A stretch of 64,000 nt of DNA from an uncultured Burkholderiales bacterium (lineage in GTDB: Bacteria > Pseudomonadota > Gammaproteobacteria > Burkholderiales > Burkholderiaceae_C): positions 62,001 to 126,000 of the forward strand of contig CAIJQQ010000016.1 of assembly GCA_903822825.1 (NCBI GenBank), written 5' to 3'. Below, piece by piece: positions 1-7,905 of this stretch. Below the pieces are notes generated by a model that worked only from the letters and a program-made list of their open reading frames with translations, did no database searches and was not told where the DNA came from. The position numbers were made by a program, and so were the translations under genes. The first letter of the stretch is position 1, and each line of letters opens with the position of its first letter.

Positions 1-258
1 CCCCACCAGCACACCACCCACGCCAGCTGGAACGAGAACTTTCAGGTTGATGGCGCTGAAGTTCTTGCGGTAAAGCCACAGCCCCACCAGGTCAGAGATG
101 ATGTAAATCGGCAGCAGCATCACCACCGCTTTGACCGGGGACATGAACAGCGAAAGAATGGGCACCGACAACATGCCCACCGTGGGCAAACCGCCTTTGG
201 ACAAGCCCACAAGAGCTGCCGCCAGCCCCGCCCAGATCAGGTAATTGGCATCGGCCAT
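1..258 (-). CDS. TauE/SafE family permease, N-terminal part
   Basis: The first 86 codons of a membrane protein that runs off the left edge. I translated it by hand because it is not in the ORF track; it begins MADANYLIWAGLAAALVGLSK. The hydrophobic start followed by GLSKGGLPTVGMLSVP matches the TauE/SafE (sulfite exporter-like) family, which moves small organic or sulfur-containing anions across the inner membrane. The next upstream ATG near position 310 meets a stop and is not usable. It lies 48 bp downstream of otnI on the same strand, so it may be the last gene of the tetronate operon and could move a related acid. That role is inferred from position only. Confidence 0.8.
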   Translation of the reverse strand, partial: MADANYLIWAGLAAALVGLSKGGLPTVGMLSVPILSLFMSPVKAVVMLLPIYIISDLVGLWLYRKNFSAINLKVLVPAGVGGVLVG

Positions 259-306
259 GTCAAACCAGGCACTGCGCTTTGCTCGAGACTGCGCGCAAAT
301 GTGTGC

Positions 307-1140
307 TCATAAATAGGCGCGCGCCCAGCTCAGGCCGCGCGAGGTGCCGCCGGCCGAGGCATCGGCCGGGTTGTACTCGCAGCCGATCCAGCCGTCCCAG
401 CCGCATTCGGCCGACACCTTGTCGATGACCTGGAAGATGTGTGCCCAGTTCACCTCGCCCGTGCCCGGCTCGTGGCGGTGAGGCACCTCGGCGATCTGGA
501 AATGCCCCACCCGACCCGTGGGCAGGTACTGGGCTATTTTTGAGCTCAAGTCGCCTTCGACGATCTGGCAGTGGAACAAGTCCATTTGCACCTTCACGTT
601 GGCTGCACCCACGGCCTGCGCGATGCGGTGCGCGTGGTCTTGGCGGTTGAGGTGAAAGCCCGGCACGCTGCGGGTGTTGATGGGCTCAATGAGCACGTCA
701 CGCCCGGCTTGGGCGGCTTCTGCAGCGGCCCATTGCAGGTTGCTGATCAATGTGGCATCTGCGGCCTCTGCGCTGACACCCTCAGAGCGCAAACCCACCA
801 TGGCGTGGATGCGTGGGCAGTTCAGCGCCTCGGCATACACCAGGGCTTGGTCAAAGCCCGTGCGGAACTCGGCTTCGCGGCCAGGCACGCTGGCCGTGCC
901 GCGACTGCCTGTTTCCCAAGCCTTGGCAAAGCTGTCGGTCTCGGTCCCGCCAGAGGGCGTGTTGAACAACACTTGCTGCAAACCATTGGCTTTGAGACGT
1001 GCGGCCAACTCTTGAGCGGGGAAGGCGTAAGGAAACAAATACTCCACCGCCTTGAAGCCGTCTTGGGCCGCCGCTTCAAAGCGGTCCAGAAACGGCAGGT
1101 CGGGGTACATCATCGACAGGTTGGCGGCAAAGCGGGGCAT
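307..1140 (-). CDS. otnI: 2-oxo-tetronate isomerase (hydroxypyruvate isomerase family)
   Basis: A TIM-barrel sugar isomerase of the Hyi/OtnI family that interconverts 2-oxo- and 3-oxo-tetronate in the cytoplasm. Visible family signatures are LIEPINTRSVPGFHL (about residue 150), QMDLFHCQIVEGDL, GHFQIAEVPHRHEPG and the late GCEYNP; the acidic residues in these are the usual metal and catalytic ligands. I start at MPRFAANLSMMYPD (277 aa) rather than at the longer ORF start, since the upstream residues MMETIAHRKNP come from a REP-like repeat. It follows otnC on the same strand. The neighbours otnC, otnK and ltnD favour OtnI over a plain glyoxylate-pathway Hyi. Confidence 0.88.
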   Translation of the reverse strand: MPRFAANLSMMYPDLPFLDRFEAAAQDGFKAVEYLFPYAFPAQELAARLKANGLQQVLFNTPSGGTETDSFAKAWETGSRGTASVPGREAEFRTGFDQALVYAEALNCPRIHAMVGLRSEGVSAEAADATLISNLQWAAAEAAQAGRDVLIEPINTRSVPGFHLNRQDHAHRIAQAVGAANVKVQMDLFHCQIVEGDLSSKIAQYLPTGRVGHFQIAEVPHRHEPGTGEVNWAHIFQVIDKVSAECGWDGWIGCEYNPADASAGGTSRGLSWARAYL

Positions 1141-1168
1141 GGGGTTCTTTCGGTGTGCAATGGTTTCC

Positions 1169-1196
1169 ATCACGGCGAGGGCGCCGCTCCTACAGG
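1169..1196 (-). repeat. REP-like palindromic element (single)
   Basis: Read on the minus strand, this is TGTAGGAGCGGCGCCCTCGCCGTGATG, a GTAGGAGCGGC head with an imperfect GCGGCGCC/GGCGCCGC-type stem. The same core recurs near 1883-1957 and 24583-24650. It sits between the otnC stop and the otnI start. Such extragenic palindromes are common in gamma- and betaproteobacteria and can affect mRNA 3'-end stability. Confidence 0.65.
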
Positions 1197-1197
1197 G

Positions 1198-1857
1198 TCA
1201 CCAGCGTGCGCCAAAGGACTGGCGCAGTTCGTCCAGGTCGCTGGCCTGCAGCGGCGGGGTGTGGGGTAGCAGCAGCATGAGCCGTGCAGTGTCTTCGAGT
1301 TCTTCGAGCGTGGACATGGCGGTGGCGGGCGTGTTGTGCCACACGTTGGGGCCTAAACGCGGCAGCATCACCGCGCGGATGGGCGTGCCTTGTGCCGCGT
1401 AACTGCGGATCAAGGCCGCCACTTCTTTGGCCGCCTCGGGGCTGCCGGGGCGGTGGTACCGCGCAAGCGGCACGTGGCCTACTTTCATCACAAAGTACGG
1501 GGTGATCGGTGGCAGCAATTCCGCGCCGTGGGCGTTCAGGCTGAGCGCCACGCAGTGCGTGCTGTGGGTGTGGATCACGCAACGCGTGTCGGCGTCCTGT
1601 TCGCAAGCAGCAGCGTAAATCTGGCGGTGCAAGGCGATGGTCTTGCTGCCCTTGTCACCACTGACTTGCTGGCCTTGCAGGTCGAGCTTGGCCAGGCGTG
1701 CTGGGTCCAGAAAACCCAAACTCGCATCGGTGGGGGTGATGAGAAAACCATCATCGAGCCGCACGCTGATGTTGCCCGCCGTGGCGTGCACATAGCCTCG
1801 CTCAAACAGGCTGCGGCCCACGCGGCAAATTTCTTCGCGGGCTTGGGATTCATTCAT
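1198..1857 (-). CDS. otnC: 3-oxo-tetronate 4-phosphate decarboxylase (class II aldolase family)
   Basis: 219-aa class II aldolase/adducin-family protein. In the tetronate pathway OtnC decarboxylates 3-oxo-tetronate 4-phosphate to dihydroxyacetone phosphate and CO2. Visible motifs are TAGNISVRL near residue 35, the HTHSTHCVAL histidines near residue 90-100 (zinc ligands) and the downstream ARYHRPGSPEAAK segment. The start at MNESQAREEIC is chosen because GGAGAG lies about 4 bases upstream; an in-frame ATG six codons earlier (MPAGER) overlaps that Shine-Dalgarno sequence. It sits between otnK and otnI in one transcription unit. Ribulose-phosphate epimerase-like aldolases share the fold, but the context fixes the call. 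Confidence 0.88.
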   Translation of the reverse strand: MNESQAREEICRVGRSLFERGYVHATAGNISVRLDDGFLITPTDASLGFLDPARLAKLDLQGQQVSGDKGSKTIALHRQIYAAACEQDADTRCVIHTHSTHCVALSLNAHGAELLPPITPYFVMKVGHVPLARYHRPGSPEAAKEVAALIRSYAAQGTPIRAVMLPRLGPNVWHNTPATAMSTLEELEDTARLMLLLPHTPPLQASDLDELRQSFGARW

Positions 1858-1882
1858 GCGCTCTCCTGCTGGCATGGTTTCA

Positions 1883-1957
1883 TTGTAGGAGCCCCGCCCT
1901 CGGGGCGAATGCTTGCGGCCTGCAAGCGTTTGATCGCGGCGGGGGCGCCGCTCCTGC
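1883..1957. repeat. REP-like pair (BIME-type) between otnK and otnC
   Basis: Two REP-like units face each other: TGTAGGAGCCCCGCCCTCGGGGCG at the left and, inverted, GATCGCGGCGGGGGCGCCGCTCCTGCA at the right, with about 20 bases between them. The paired arrangement in a 112-bp gap inside an operon is typical of bacterial interspersed mosaic elements. The same family is seen at 1169 and 24583. Confidence 0.65.
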
Positions 1958-1969
1958 AGGGGGCATGGG

Positions 1970-3235
1970 TCATGGCAAGGCGGCAAAGGCTTTGGTGAAG
2001 ACGTCTTCGGTGCCGAAGTTGCCTGACTTGAGCGTGATGTGCACACCGCCGTTGCTTGAAGGCGCATGGCACCACGGAACGCCCGGATCGATCTGTGGAC
2101 CGATTTGCAACTGCGCAATGCCCAGCGCCTGCACGCAAGCGCCCGAAGTTTCGCCGCCTGCCACCACCAGTTGCTGCACGCCCAGACCGACCAAGCCACG
2201 GGCCACAGCGGCAAGCGCGTGTTCGACCAAAGCACCCGCCTCGGCCACGCCCAGCCGCGCCTGCACGGCTTTGACAGCCTCGTGTTCGGCGGTGGAGTAC
2301 ACCAGCACCGGTCCGTCACGCAAAAGTGGCGCGGCCCAGGCCAGCACCTGCTGCACGACAGTCTCACTTTGGCCGTGCATCAGCGCTGCCGGGTTGATCG
2401 CCATCGCGGGCCGACCGCTGGCTTTGAAGTGCGCCACTTGCGCGTTGGTGGCCAGCGAGCAGCTGCCTGAGACCACGGCTTGCAAGCCACAGGCCGCAGG
2501 CAACTGGCTCGCCTGCAAAGAAGGCTTCAGGCCAAAGTTGGCGGGCAGGCCAATGGCCACGCCCGAGCCAGCGGTCACCAGCGGCATGCCCTTCAAGGCA
2601 GGTCCGAGCAGGTGCAGGTCGTCGTTGCTGGTCGCGTCCACCACCGCCACGCCGACACCTTCAGCACGCAAAGCGGCGATGCGCTCGCGAATGGCCGCTT
2701 CACCTTGCGCCACCGTTTTGTAATCGATCAAGCCCACCTTGCGCTTGGTTTGCGCTTGCATCACGCGCACCAAGTTCGCATCCTGCATGGGTGTGAGGGG
2801 GTGGTTTTGCATGCCTGATTCGTTGAGCAGCACATTGCCCGCGAACAAATAGCCCTTGAACACGGTGCGGCCGTTGTCCGGGAAGGCCGGGGTTGCGATG
2901 GTGAAGTCTGTGCCCAGTGCGTCCATCAGCGCCTCGGTCACCGGGCCGATGTTGCCCTCGGGTGTACTGTCAAAAGTGGAGCAGTATTTGAAATAGATTT
3001 GCTGCGCCCCTTGCGCTTGCAACCACGTCAAGGCTTCGAGCGATTGCGCAATCGCCTCATCCGCTGGGATGGTGCGCGACTTGAGCGCCACCACCACCGC
3101 GTCCACGTCAGCCGACAGGGGCGATGTGGGCACGCCAATGGTTTGCACCACCCGCATGCCCGAGCGCACCAGGTTGTTGGCGAGGTCCGTGGCGCCTGTG
3201 AAGTCGTCGGCAATGCAACCGAGTTGGATCTTCAT
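1970..3235 (-). CDS. otnK: 3-oxo-tetronate kinase (four-carbon acid sugar kinase family)
   Basis: 421-aa protein of the DUF1537 four-carbon acid sugar kinase family. It phosphorylates 3-oxo-tetronate at C4 with ATP. The N-terminal domain opens with LGCIADDFTGATDLANNL, the family hallmark. STFDSTPEGNIGPV follows near residue 105, and the C-terminal nucleotide-binding domain shows AGSGVAIGLP and VAGGETSGACVQALGI. The length is normal. The start codon overlaps the ltnD stop by four bases (ATGA), which implies translational coupling. Family members act on several tetronates; the otnC/otnI/ltnD set supports the OtnK assignment, while the stereochemical preference cannot be read from sequence. Confidence 0.9.
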   Translation of the reverse strand: MKIQLGCIADDFTGATDLANNLVRSGMRVVQTIGVPTSPLSADVDAVVVALKSRTIPADEAIAQSLEALTWLQAQGAQQIYFKYCSTFDSTPEGNIGPVTEALMDALGTDFTIATPAFPDNGRTVFKGYLFAGNVLLNESGMQNHPLTPMQDANLVRVMQAQTKRKVGLIDYKTVAQGEAAIRERIAALRAEGVGVAVVDATSNDDLHLLGPALKGMPLVTAGSGVAIGLPANFGLKPSLQASQLPAACGLQAVVSGSCSLATNAQVAHFKASGRPAMAINPAALMHGQSETVVQQVLAWAAPLLRDGPVLVYSTAEHEAVKAVQARLGVAEAGALVEHALAAVARGLVGLGVQQLVVAGGETSGACVQALGIAQLQIGPQIDPGVPWCHAPSSNGGVHITLKSGNFGTEDVFTKAFAALP

Positions 3236-4143
3236 GCCTTGCCTTTCGGCAGTTCAATGCCCGGAAAAATCTTGATGACCGCGCTGTCGTCTTCCTTGGC
3301 AAAGCCTGCGGTGCTGGCCTGCATGAACATCTGGTGCGCGGTGGAAGACAGCGGCAGTGGGAACTTGCTGGCACGCGCCATGTCGAGCACGATGCCTAAA
3401 TCTTTCACAAAAATGTCCACAGCTGAGAGCGGCGTGTAGTCGGCCGCCAGCACATGGGCCATGCGGTTTTCAAACATCCAGCTGTTGCCCGCGCTGTTGG
3501 TGATCACCTCGTACAGCGCATCGGCGTCAACGCCTTCGCGCAATCCCAGGGCCATGGCCTCGGCAGCGGCCGCAATGTGCACGCCGGCCAGCAGCTGGTT
3601 GATGATCTTGACCTTGCTGCCCGCACCCGCGCTGTCGCCCAGCTTGTAGACCTTGGCGGCCATGGCATTCAAGTACGGCTCGGCCACGGCATAGGCCTCG
3701 GGTTGGCCCGCCGTCATCATCGTCATCTGGCCGGATGCGGCTTTGGCTGCACCGCCCGAGATGGGCGCGTCCACATAACGCAGGCCCATGGCCTCCAGGC
3801 GCGCTTCCAAAGCCACCGACCAGTTCGGGTCGACGGTGGAGCACATCACGAACACGCTGCCGGGCTTCATGCTGGCAGCACAACCGGGCATGCCATCGGG
3901 TGTAGTGCCGTCGCCAAACAGCACGGCTTCGGTCTGCGCGGCATTGACCACCACCGAGACAACCACGTCACTTGCTGCGCCCAAAGATGCCAAGGTGTCG
4001 TGCGCCACACCGCCGTCTTTGGCAAAGGCTTGCGCGACCTCGCGCCGCACATCAAACACCTGCACGGCGTGCCCTGCACGGCGCAGCGAAGCGGCCATGC
4101 CCGAGCCCATGGCCCCCAAACCGATCAAACCCACTGTCGTCAT
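3232..4143 (-). CDS. ltnD: L-threonate dehydrogenase (3-hydroxyisobutyrate dehydrogenase family)
   Basis: 303-aa NAD-dependent beta-hydroxyacid dehydrogenase. LtnD oxidises L-threonate to 2-oxo-tetronate, the first step of the pathway encoded downstream. The Rossmann motif GLIGLGAMGSGMA starts at residue 4. The substrate-binding DAPISGGAAKAASGQ lies near 120, and GSKVKIINQLLAGVH near 165 carries the catalytic lysine region. The C-terminal helical domain includes KDLGIVLDMAR. I start at MTTVGLIG; the track's longer start (MYDDLLNLNRQN) adds residues unlike the family. It is the first gene of the minus-strand unit ltnD-otnK-otnC-otnI. No regulator gene is adjacent. Confidence 0.88.
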   Translation of the reverse strand: MTTVGLIGLGAMGSGMAASLRRAGHAVQVFDVRREVAQAFAKDGGVAHDTLASLGAASDVVVSVVVNAAQTEAVLFGDGTTPDGMPGCAASMKPGSVFVMCSTVDPNWSVALEARLEAMGLRYVDAPISGGAAKAASGQMTMMTAGQPEAYAVAEPYLNAMAAKVYKLGDSAGAGSKVKIINQLLAGVHIAAAAEAMALGLREGVDADALYEVITNSAGNSWMFENRMAHVLAADYTPLSAVDIFVKDLGIVLDMARASKFPLPLSSTAHQMFMQASTAGFAKEDDSAVIKIFPGIELPKGKA

Positions 4144-4221
4144 GGTGTTCTGCCTGTTCAAATTCAACAGGTCATCATACAAATTTTCAGACCTTGGGTC
4201 TTCCGGAATTACCCTGCTGCC

Positions 4222-4590
4222 TCAGTGGAGCGCGTGCGCCTGCAACTGCGCCAAGGTCACGAACTCAAGCGCTTTGGCATGTGTGGATTCGAGCACCACA
4301 TGGGGGGCGACACCCGCATCAAAAGCCTGCTTCCAGCGCAAAGCGCACAGGCACCACCGGTCGCCGGGATTCAAGCCTGCAAAGCGGTACTCGGGCACAG
4401 GGGTGCTCAGGTCGTTGCCTTTTTGGCGCGAGAATGCCAAAAATTCTGCGGTCACTTTGGCGCACACCACATGGCTGCCTTGGTCGTGCTCGTCGGTGTT
4501 GCAGCAGCCATCGCGGTAGTAGCCCGTGAGCGGGTCGTAGGAGCATGGCACCAAGGCCTTGCCCAGCACATTCAAAGCGTCATCGTTCAT
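4222..4590 (-). CDS. DUF2237 family protein
   Basis: 122-aa cytoplasmic protein matching the DUF2237 family by the sequence NVLGKALVPCSYDPLTGYYRDGCCNTDEHDQGSH and the later GLNPGDRWCLCALRW. The conserved cysteines (CSYDP, DGCC, WCLC) suggest a structural or metal-related role, but no function is established. It is a single gene facing away from the plus-strand gene at 4692, with a promoter presumably in the 4591-4691 gap. Confidence 0.85.
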   Translation of the reverse strand: MNDDALNVLGKALVPCSYDPLTGYYRDGCCNTDEHDQGSHVVCAKVTAEFLAFSRQKGNDLSTPVPEYRFAGLNPGDRWCLCALRWKQAFDAGVAPHVVLESTHAKALEFVTLAQLQAHALH

Positions 4591-4691
4591 CTGTTGCGTT
4601 TCCTGGGGGTTTTATTTCAATCATAGCCACTCGGGTTTTCAAGCGCGGTTACGCTTGGGGCCTGACCATTGACGCTGCGCCTTGCCCCAAC

Positions 4692-5570
4692 ATGCACAAA
4701 AAACCCTCTGACCGCCTGGCGGCCTTGACCCCCGGTGACATCTCTGCCGTGATTCAAATGGCTTGGGAAGACAGGACCACGTTCGAGACCATCCACGAGC
4801 GCTTGGGCCTGAGCGAGCCTGAGGTCATCCGGCTGATGCGCGCTGAACTTCAGCCGAGCTCTTTCAAAATGTGGCGCGAACGCACACGCGGGCGGGTCAC
4901 CAAGCATCGGGCCCTTCGGCCTGCGCAAATGAAGTTCGATGACCACGCTGTGGCCGACCACCGCCGCGCCAACGCCTGTCACGGATCGGGACTGAGCCGG
5001 GGGTTGAATGGGAGGGTGCAAAATGGCAGCATTCAAGTGCACCAGCCCTTCGACAAAGTTCACGATGCCCATTCAGCCATGAAACAAGTCCATGCCATTC
5101 TCACCGTCTTGCTGGCTGCATTGGGCAGCCACGCCTTTGCCCAGATCGACACCGCTGCACCCACGCCGCAGCCAGCCGCGTTGACGCCGCCCCCTGCGGT
5201 GCAACTGGTCCAGGTGCGTGTGCTGTCCACCACGCCTGTGCAAGTGACCACTGCGCAGGGCATGGAGCTCAGTTACAAAACCGTTTATGAACTCAACGGC
5301 CAGCAATTCAGTGTCCAGTTGCCGCAAGATCCCGGGGACCATTTGCTTCTGCAAATGCCAACCCAGCCCTTGTTTGTGCCTGCACCAATGGCTGCATCGA
5401 CTGTTCAGGTGCAGACGGTGGTTGGCGTGCCCTACGCCCCCTATACCCCCTATGCCCCTTACCCCTCCGTGCTTTTTGTCGGTTCGCTGTACAGACCCTT
5501 GCCCTACATTGGCGGCATCCACCACTCTGCGGGTGGCGGCCGGTTTGGACGCCGGGGCGGCAGGCATTGA
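4692..5570 (+). CDS. TIGR03643/DUF2805 domain ORF, open into a secreted-protein gene
   Basis: The N-terminal part, from MHKKPSDRL, contains the TIGR03643/DUF2805 core: DISAVIQMAWEDRTTFETIHERLGLSEPEVIRLMRAELQPSSFKMWRERTRGRVTKH, a small helical domain of unknown function that is usually a protein of 70-100 residues. The reading frame has no stop after this domain. It continues through about 35 codons of low-quality sequence into the signal peptide of the next gene at 5079. Either the stop was lost, producing a 292-aa fusion, or two separate genes are read in the same frame. A signal peptide placed after a cytoplasmic domain would be non-functional, so I favour two products. Confidence 0.6.
   Translation: MHKKPSDRLAALTPGDISAVIQMAWEDRTTFETIHERLGLSEPEVIRLMRAELQPSSFKMWRERTRGRVTKHRALRPAQMKFDDHAVADHRRANACHGSGLSRGLNGRVQNGSIQVHQPFDKVHDAHSAMKQVHAILTVLLAALGSHAFAQIDTAAPTPQPAALTPPPAVQLVQVRVLSTTPVQVTTAQGMELSYKTVYELNGQQFSVQLPQDPGDHLLLQMPTQPLFVPAPMAASTVQVQTVVGVPYAPYTPYAPYPSVLFVGSLYRPLPYIGGIHHSAGGGRFGRRGGRH
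5079..5570 (+). CDS. putative secreted protein, Pro/Tyr- and Gly-rich C-terminus
   Basis: 163-aa product if started at MKQVHAILTVLLAALGSHAFAQ, a clean Sec signal peptide with an AFA-Q cleavage site. The mature part has a proline-rich linker (TAAPTPQPAALTPPPA), a beta-rich middle (VLSTTPVQVTTAQGMELSYKTVYELNGQQFSVQLP), a YAPYTPYAPYP repeat and a glycine/arginine-rich tail. I recognise no enzyme motif. It resembles small periplasmic proteins of Comamonadaceae that lack a known function. It is nested in frame at the end of the DUF2805 ORF, with no clear Shine-Dalgarno sequence before the ATG. Confidence 0.6.
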   Translation: MKQVHAILTVLLAALGSHAFAQIDTAAPTPQPAALTPPPAVQLVQVRVLSTTPVQVTTAQGMELSYKTVYELNGQQFSVQLPQDPGDHLLLQMPTQPLFVPAPMAASTVQVQTVVGVPYAPYTPYAPYPSVLFVGSLYRPLPYIGGIHHSAGGGRFGRRGGRH

Positions 5571-5661
5571 GCAAGGTGGTGGCAAGCCATTCGCCCCCGC
5601 GCCCATGCTGAGCGCCTTTGAAGCACTTTCTCAGGCGGGTGAGGTCCTGTGAGGCCCCGCC

Positions 5662-6234
5662 TCAATCGGGCCGAGGGATGAGTTTGTAGGACAGCAGCTG
5701 TCCGTCTGCGCCCACCCGGGCCAGCACCATGTCGCCCGAGGCGATGTTTTCCCCTGCGTAATCTTGGATGTTGACATGGTGCGTCACCAAGATGAGTGCC
5801 TTGTCACCTTTGGTTTTGAGCTTGTCAGCGATGAGTTGTTTCAACGATGTCGTGCGCTCTTTGGCTTGGTGCATCTCGTCAAAGAACGAGGCCAAAGCCG
5901 GTTCGACTTGGACGCTCCCAAAGTCCAACAATTTCGCGGTGTCTTGGCATCTGCACCAGGCGCTGGTGTAAACCTCTGCCGCTGTAACGCCTTGCTTTTT
6001 GAGCCACGCCCCCACCACAGAGGCCTGCTTGCGCCCCTGTGCACTCAGGTTGCGCTGCGTTTTGCAGTCGTTCAGTGCGTAGCCTGCTGGGTCGCCCACG
6101 CCGGGCGCCAGTGTGTGACGCATCAACAACACGTGCTCAGAGGCCTGGAGCTTTCGGGACATCTCGCTCGCTTGCGCGCACACCCCAACGAGCAGCCAGA
6201 GCGCGCACAGGGTGATTTTTCGGCCATTCATCAT
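5662..6234 (-). CDS. periplasmic histidine phosphatase family protein
   Basis: 190-aa protein with an N-terminal signal peptide (KITLCALWLLVGVCAQAS). The phosphatase core has LLMRHTLAPG (phospho-accepting histidine in the RH pair), LSAQGRKQA, VYTSAWCRCQDTA and the second catalytic histidine in LILVTHHVNI. This is the histidine phosphatase (phosphoglycerate mutase-like/SixA-like) superfamily; the substrate is unknown. The start at 6234 overlaps the stop of the pterin dehydratase gene by four bases (ATGA), so the two genes are coupled. The alternative methionine one codon later is equally plausible. The longer track start ignores the signal peptide. Confidence 0.8.
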   Translation of the reverse strand: MMNGRKITLCALWLLVGVCAQASEMSRKLQASEHVLLMRHTLAPGVGDPAGYALNDCKTQRNLSAQGRKQASVVGAWLKKQGVTAAEVYTSAWCRCQDTAKLLDFGSVQVEPALASFFDEMHQAKERTTSLKQLIADKLKTKGDKALILVTHHVNIQDYAGENIASGDMVLARVGADGQLLSYKLIPRPD

Positions 6235-6563
6235 GTGGACGCCGCGGTCTGCACCGCGTTTGGAAATTCTTGGGTGATCAGCAAGTCGATGGCCTTGGCC
6301 AAACCGAAGTCCAGGGCCGTCAAACCACCGGCATCGTGCGTCCAAAGTCGAATCCGAATTCGGCGGTAAACCGACAGGCATTCGGGGTGGTGGTTGTGCT
6401 GCTCAGCCAGTGCGGCCACTTTGTCAAAGAAGGCCACAGCCGTTGAAAAACTGTCGAACTGCCAGTTCTTTTCAATGCAGTCTGGGTTCGAATGGCGCGT
6501 CCAAGCGTGCAGTTGGGTCAGGTCTTGGTGCACTTGCGCGCCTGTGAGTCTGGAGGGCGTCAT
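6231..6563 (-). CDS. phhB: 4a-hydroxytetrahydrobiopterin dehydratase
   Basis: 110-aa pterin-4-alpha-carbinolamine dehydratase, which recycles the pterin cofactor of aromatic amino acid hydroxylases and also occurs in organisms that use molybdopterin. The catalytic signature EQHNHHPECLSVYRRIRIRLWTHDAGGLTALDFGLAKAID is complete, with the histidines of NHHP and the TH..GGLT motif. No phenylalanine hydroxylase gene is present in the window. It leads a two-gene unit with the histidine phosphatase. Confidence 0.92.
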   Translation of the reverse strand: MTPSRLTGAQVHQDLTQLHAWTRHSNPDCIEKNWQFDSFSTAVAFFDKVAALAEQHNHHPECLSVYRRIRIRLWTHDAGGLTALDFGLAKAIDLLITQEFPNAVQTAAST

Positions 6564-6642
6564 TTGTGTTGTGTCCTTTGATCAGGCTGGAGTGTGCCAG
6601 CGCGGACGCGCATGGGCGAAGGCGCGTGGGCGATGGCCACGT

Positions 6643-7905
6643 TCACACCAAGGGCACCTCATCCCAGCCGGTGGTGTAGTTGGGCGACTTGCGCTCTTGC
6701 CGCATTTGCCAGCCTGCCAAAGCCCCTTGCGAAGAGACCTTGACTGCGCCACGACCGTAGCGGAGGTTCAGCTTGTCCAGGGCCTGCATGAGCCGAGCGT
6801 TGCTGGTGGTTTCGGGCTCCAGCAAGTCGCCTTGCCTGTGCGCCTCGGGGCTGATCTCGCTGAGCATGATGCCGGCCTTTTTGTACAGGTAGTCAGGCTT
6901 GAACATGCGCTCGCACAGGTGGGCCACCCAGCGGTTGACCTCGAGGCTGTCGTTCGTCGGGTAAGGCAGTGGCACGGCAAGGCTGGGTGTGTATTGCGGC
7001 AAGTCCTTTCGCATGCGGTTGGTCTGCAAAAAGACTTGGATCACCGAGGCCTGGCCGCCTTGCGCCCTGAGTTTGGTACAGGCGTTGGCCACAAACGTGG
7101 ACAGCGCATCTTGGAGCACGGGCAACTCACTGACCATGCTGCCAAACGATCGGCTCGAGATGATTTGCCGTTTGTCGCTTTGAACTTCCTGCAAGTCCAT
7201 GCACGCGGTCTCTTGCAACTCGCGTTGGGTTTTTTCCATCACGACGCCCAATTCGGCGCGCAGCGTGGCGGTGTGTGCTTCGCGCAAGTCCAGTGCGGTG
7301 CTCACGCCGTGCAGTGCCAGCTTTTGCGTGAGCTTGCGGCCCACGCCCCAGACTTCCTGCACCGGTATGCGCTGCAGCAGTTGGGCTTTTTGCGCTTCGC
7401 TCAGGGCGTTGTAGTTGAAGACCCCTTTGGAGCGCGGGTGTTTTTTGGCCACATGGTTGGCCAGCTTGGCCAGTGTCTTGGTGGGGCCGATGCCAACGCA
7501 CACAGGCATGCCTGTCCACATGCCCACCCGCTCGCGCATGGCGTAGCTCACTTCACGCAGTTTCGGTGTGCCCGTCAGATCGACAAAGCATTCGTCAATC
7601 GAATACACCTCGCTTCGGGGTGAAAACCCGGCAAGGATGTGCATGACCCGGTTGGACAGGTCGGCATACAGGGCGTAGTTGCTGCTCATGGCTAAAATGC
7701 CGTGTTCCTCGGCCAGCACCTTGCATTCGAACCAGGGTTGGCCCATTTTCACGCCCAGCGCTTTGGCCTCGTTGGAGCGTGACACCACGCAGCCGTCGTT
7801 GTTGGACAACACGACCATCGGCACCTGGGCCAAGTCGGGCCGGAAGGTCCGTTCACAGCTCACATAAAAATTGTTGCAGTCCACCAGGGCCAACTGCTGC
7901 TTCAT
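6643..7905 (-). CDS. umuC: DNA polymerase V catalytic subunit UmuC
   Basis: 420-aa Y-family translesion polymerase. The catalytic residues are visible in [15 protein letters not shown] (N-terminal palm) and [11 protein letters not shown] (the DE pair near residue 100). The fingers/thumb region includes [21 protein letters not shown], and the helix-hairpin-helix segment reads [17 protein letters not shown]. The tail ([41 protein letters not shown]) matches the UmuC-type C-terminal extension. Its start overlaps the cho stop by four bases, so it is the third gene of umuD-cho-umuC and should be induced in the SOS response through the LexA site at 9190. Confidence 0.95.
   Translation of the reverse strand: MKQQLALVDCNNFYVSCERTFRPDLAQVPMVVLSNNDGCVVSRSNEAKALGVKMGQPWFECKVLAEEHGILAMSSNYALYADLSNRVMHILAGFSPRSEVYSIDECFVDLTGTPKLREVSYAMRERVGMWTGMPVCVGIGPTKTLAKLANHVAKKHPRSKGVFNYNALSEAQKAQLLQRIPVQEVWGVGRKLTQKLALHGVSTALDLREAHTATLRAELGVVMEKTQRELQETACMDLQEVQSDKRQIISSRSFGSMVSELPVLQDALSTFVANACTKLRAQGGQASVIQVFLQTNRMRKDLPQYTPSLAVPLPYPTNDSLEVNRWVAHLCERMFKPDYLYKKAGIMLSEISPEAHRQGDLLEPETTSNARLMQALDKLNLRYGRGAVKVSSQGALAGWQMRQERKSPNYTTGWDEVPLV

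Noticed and set aside
4545-4691. The longer N-terminus of the DUF2805 ORF given by the track.
   Set aside because: It overlaps the start of the divergent DUF2237 gene and has no family similarity; MHKKPSDRL is a better start.
5485-5500. CTGTACAG inside the secreted-protein gene as a LexA site.
   Set aside because: It lacks the 8-base spacer between CTGT and ACAG.
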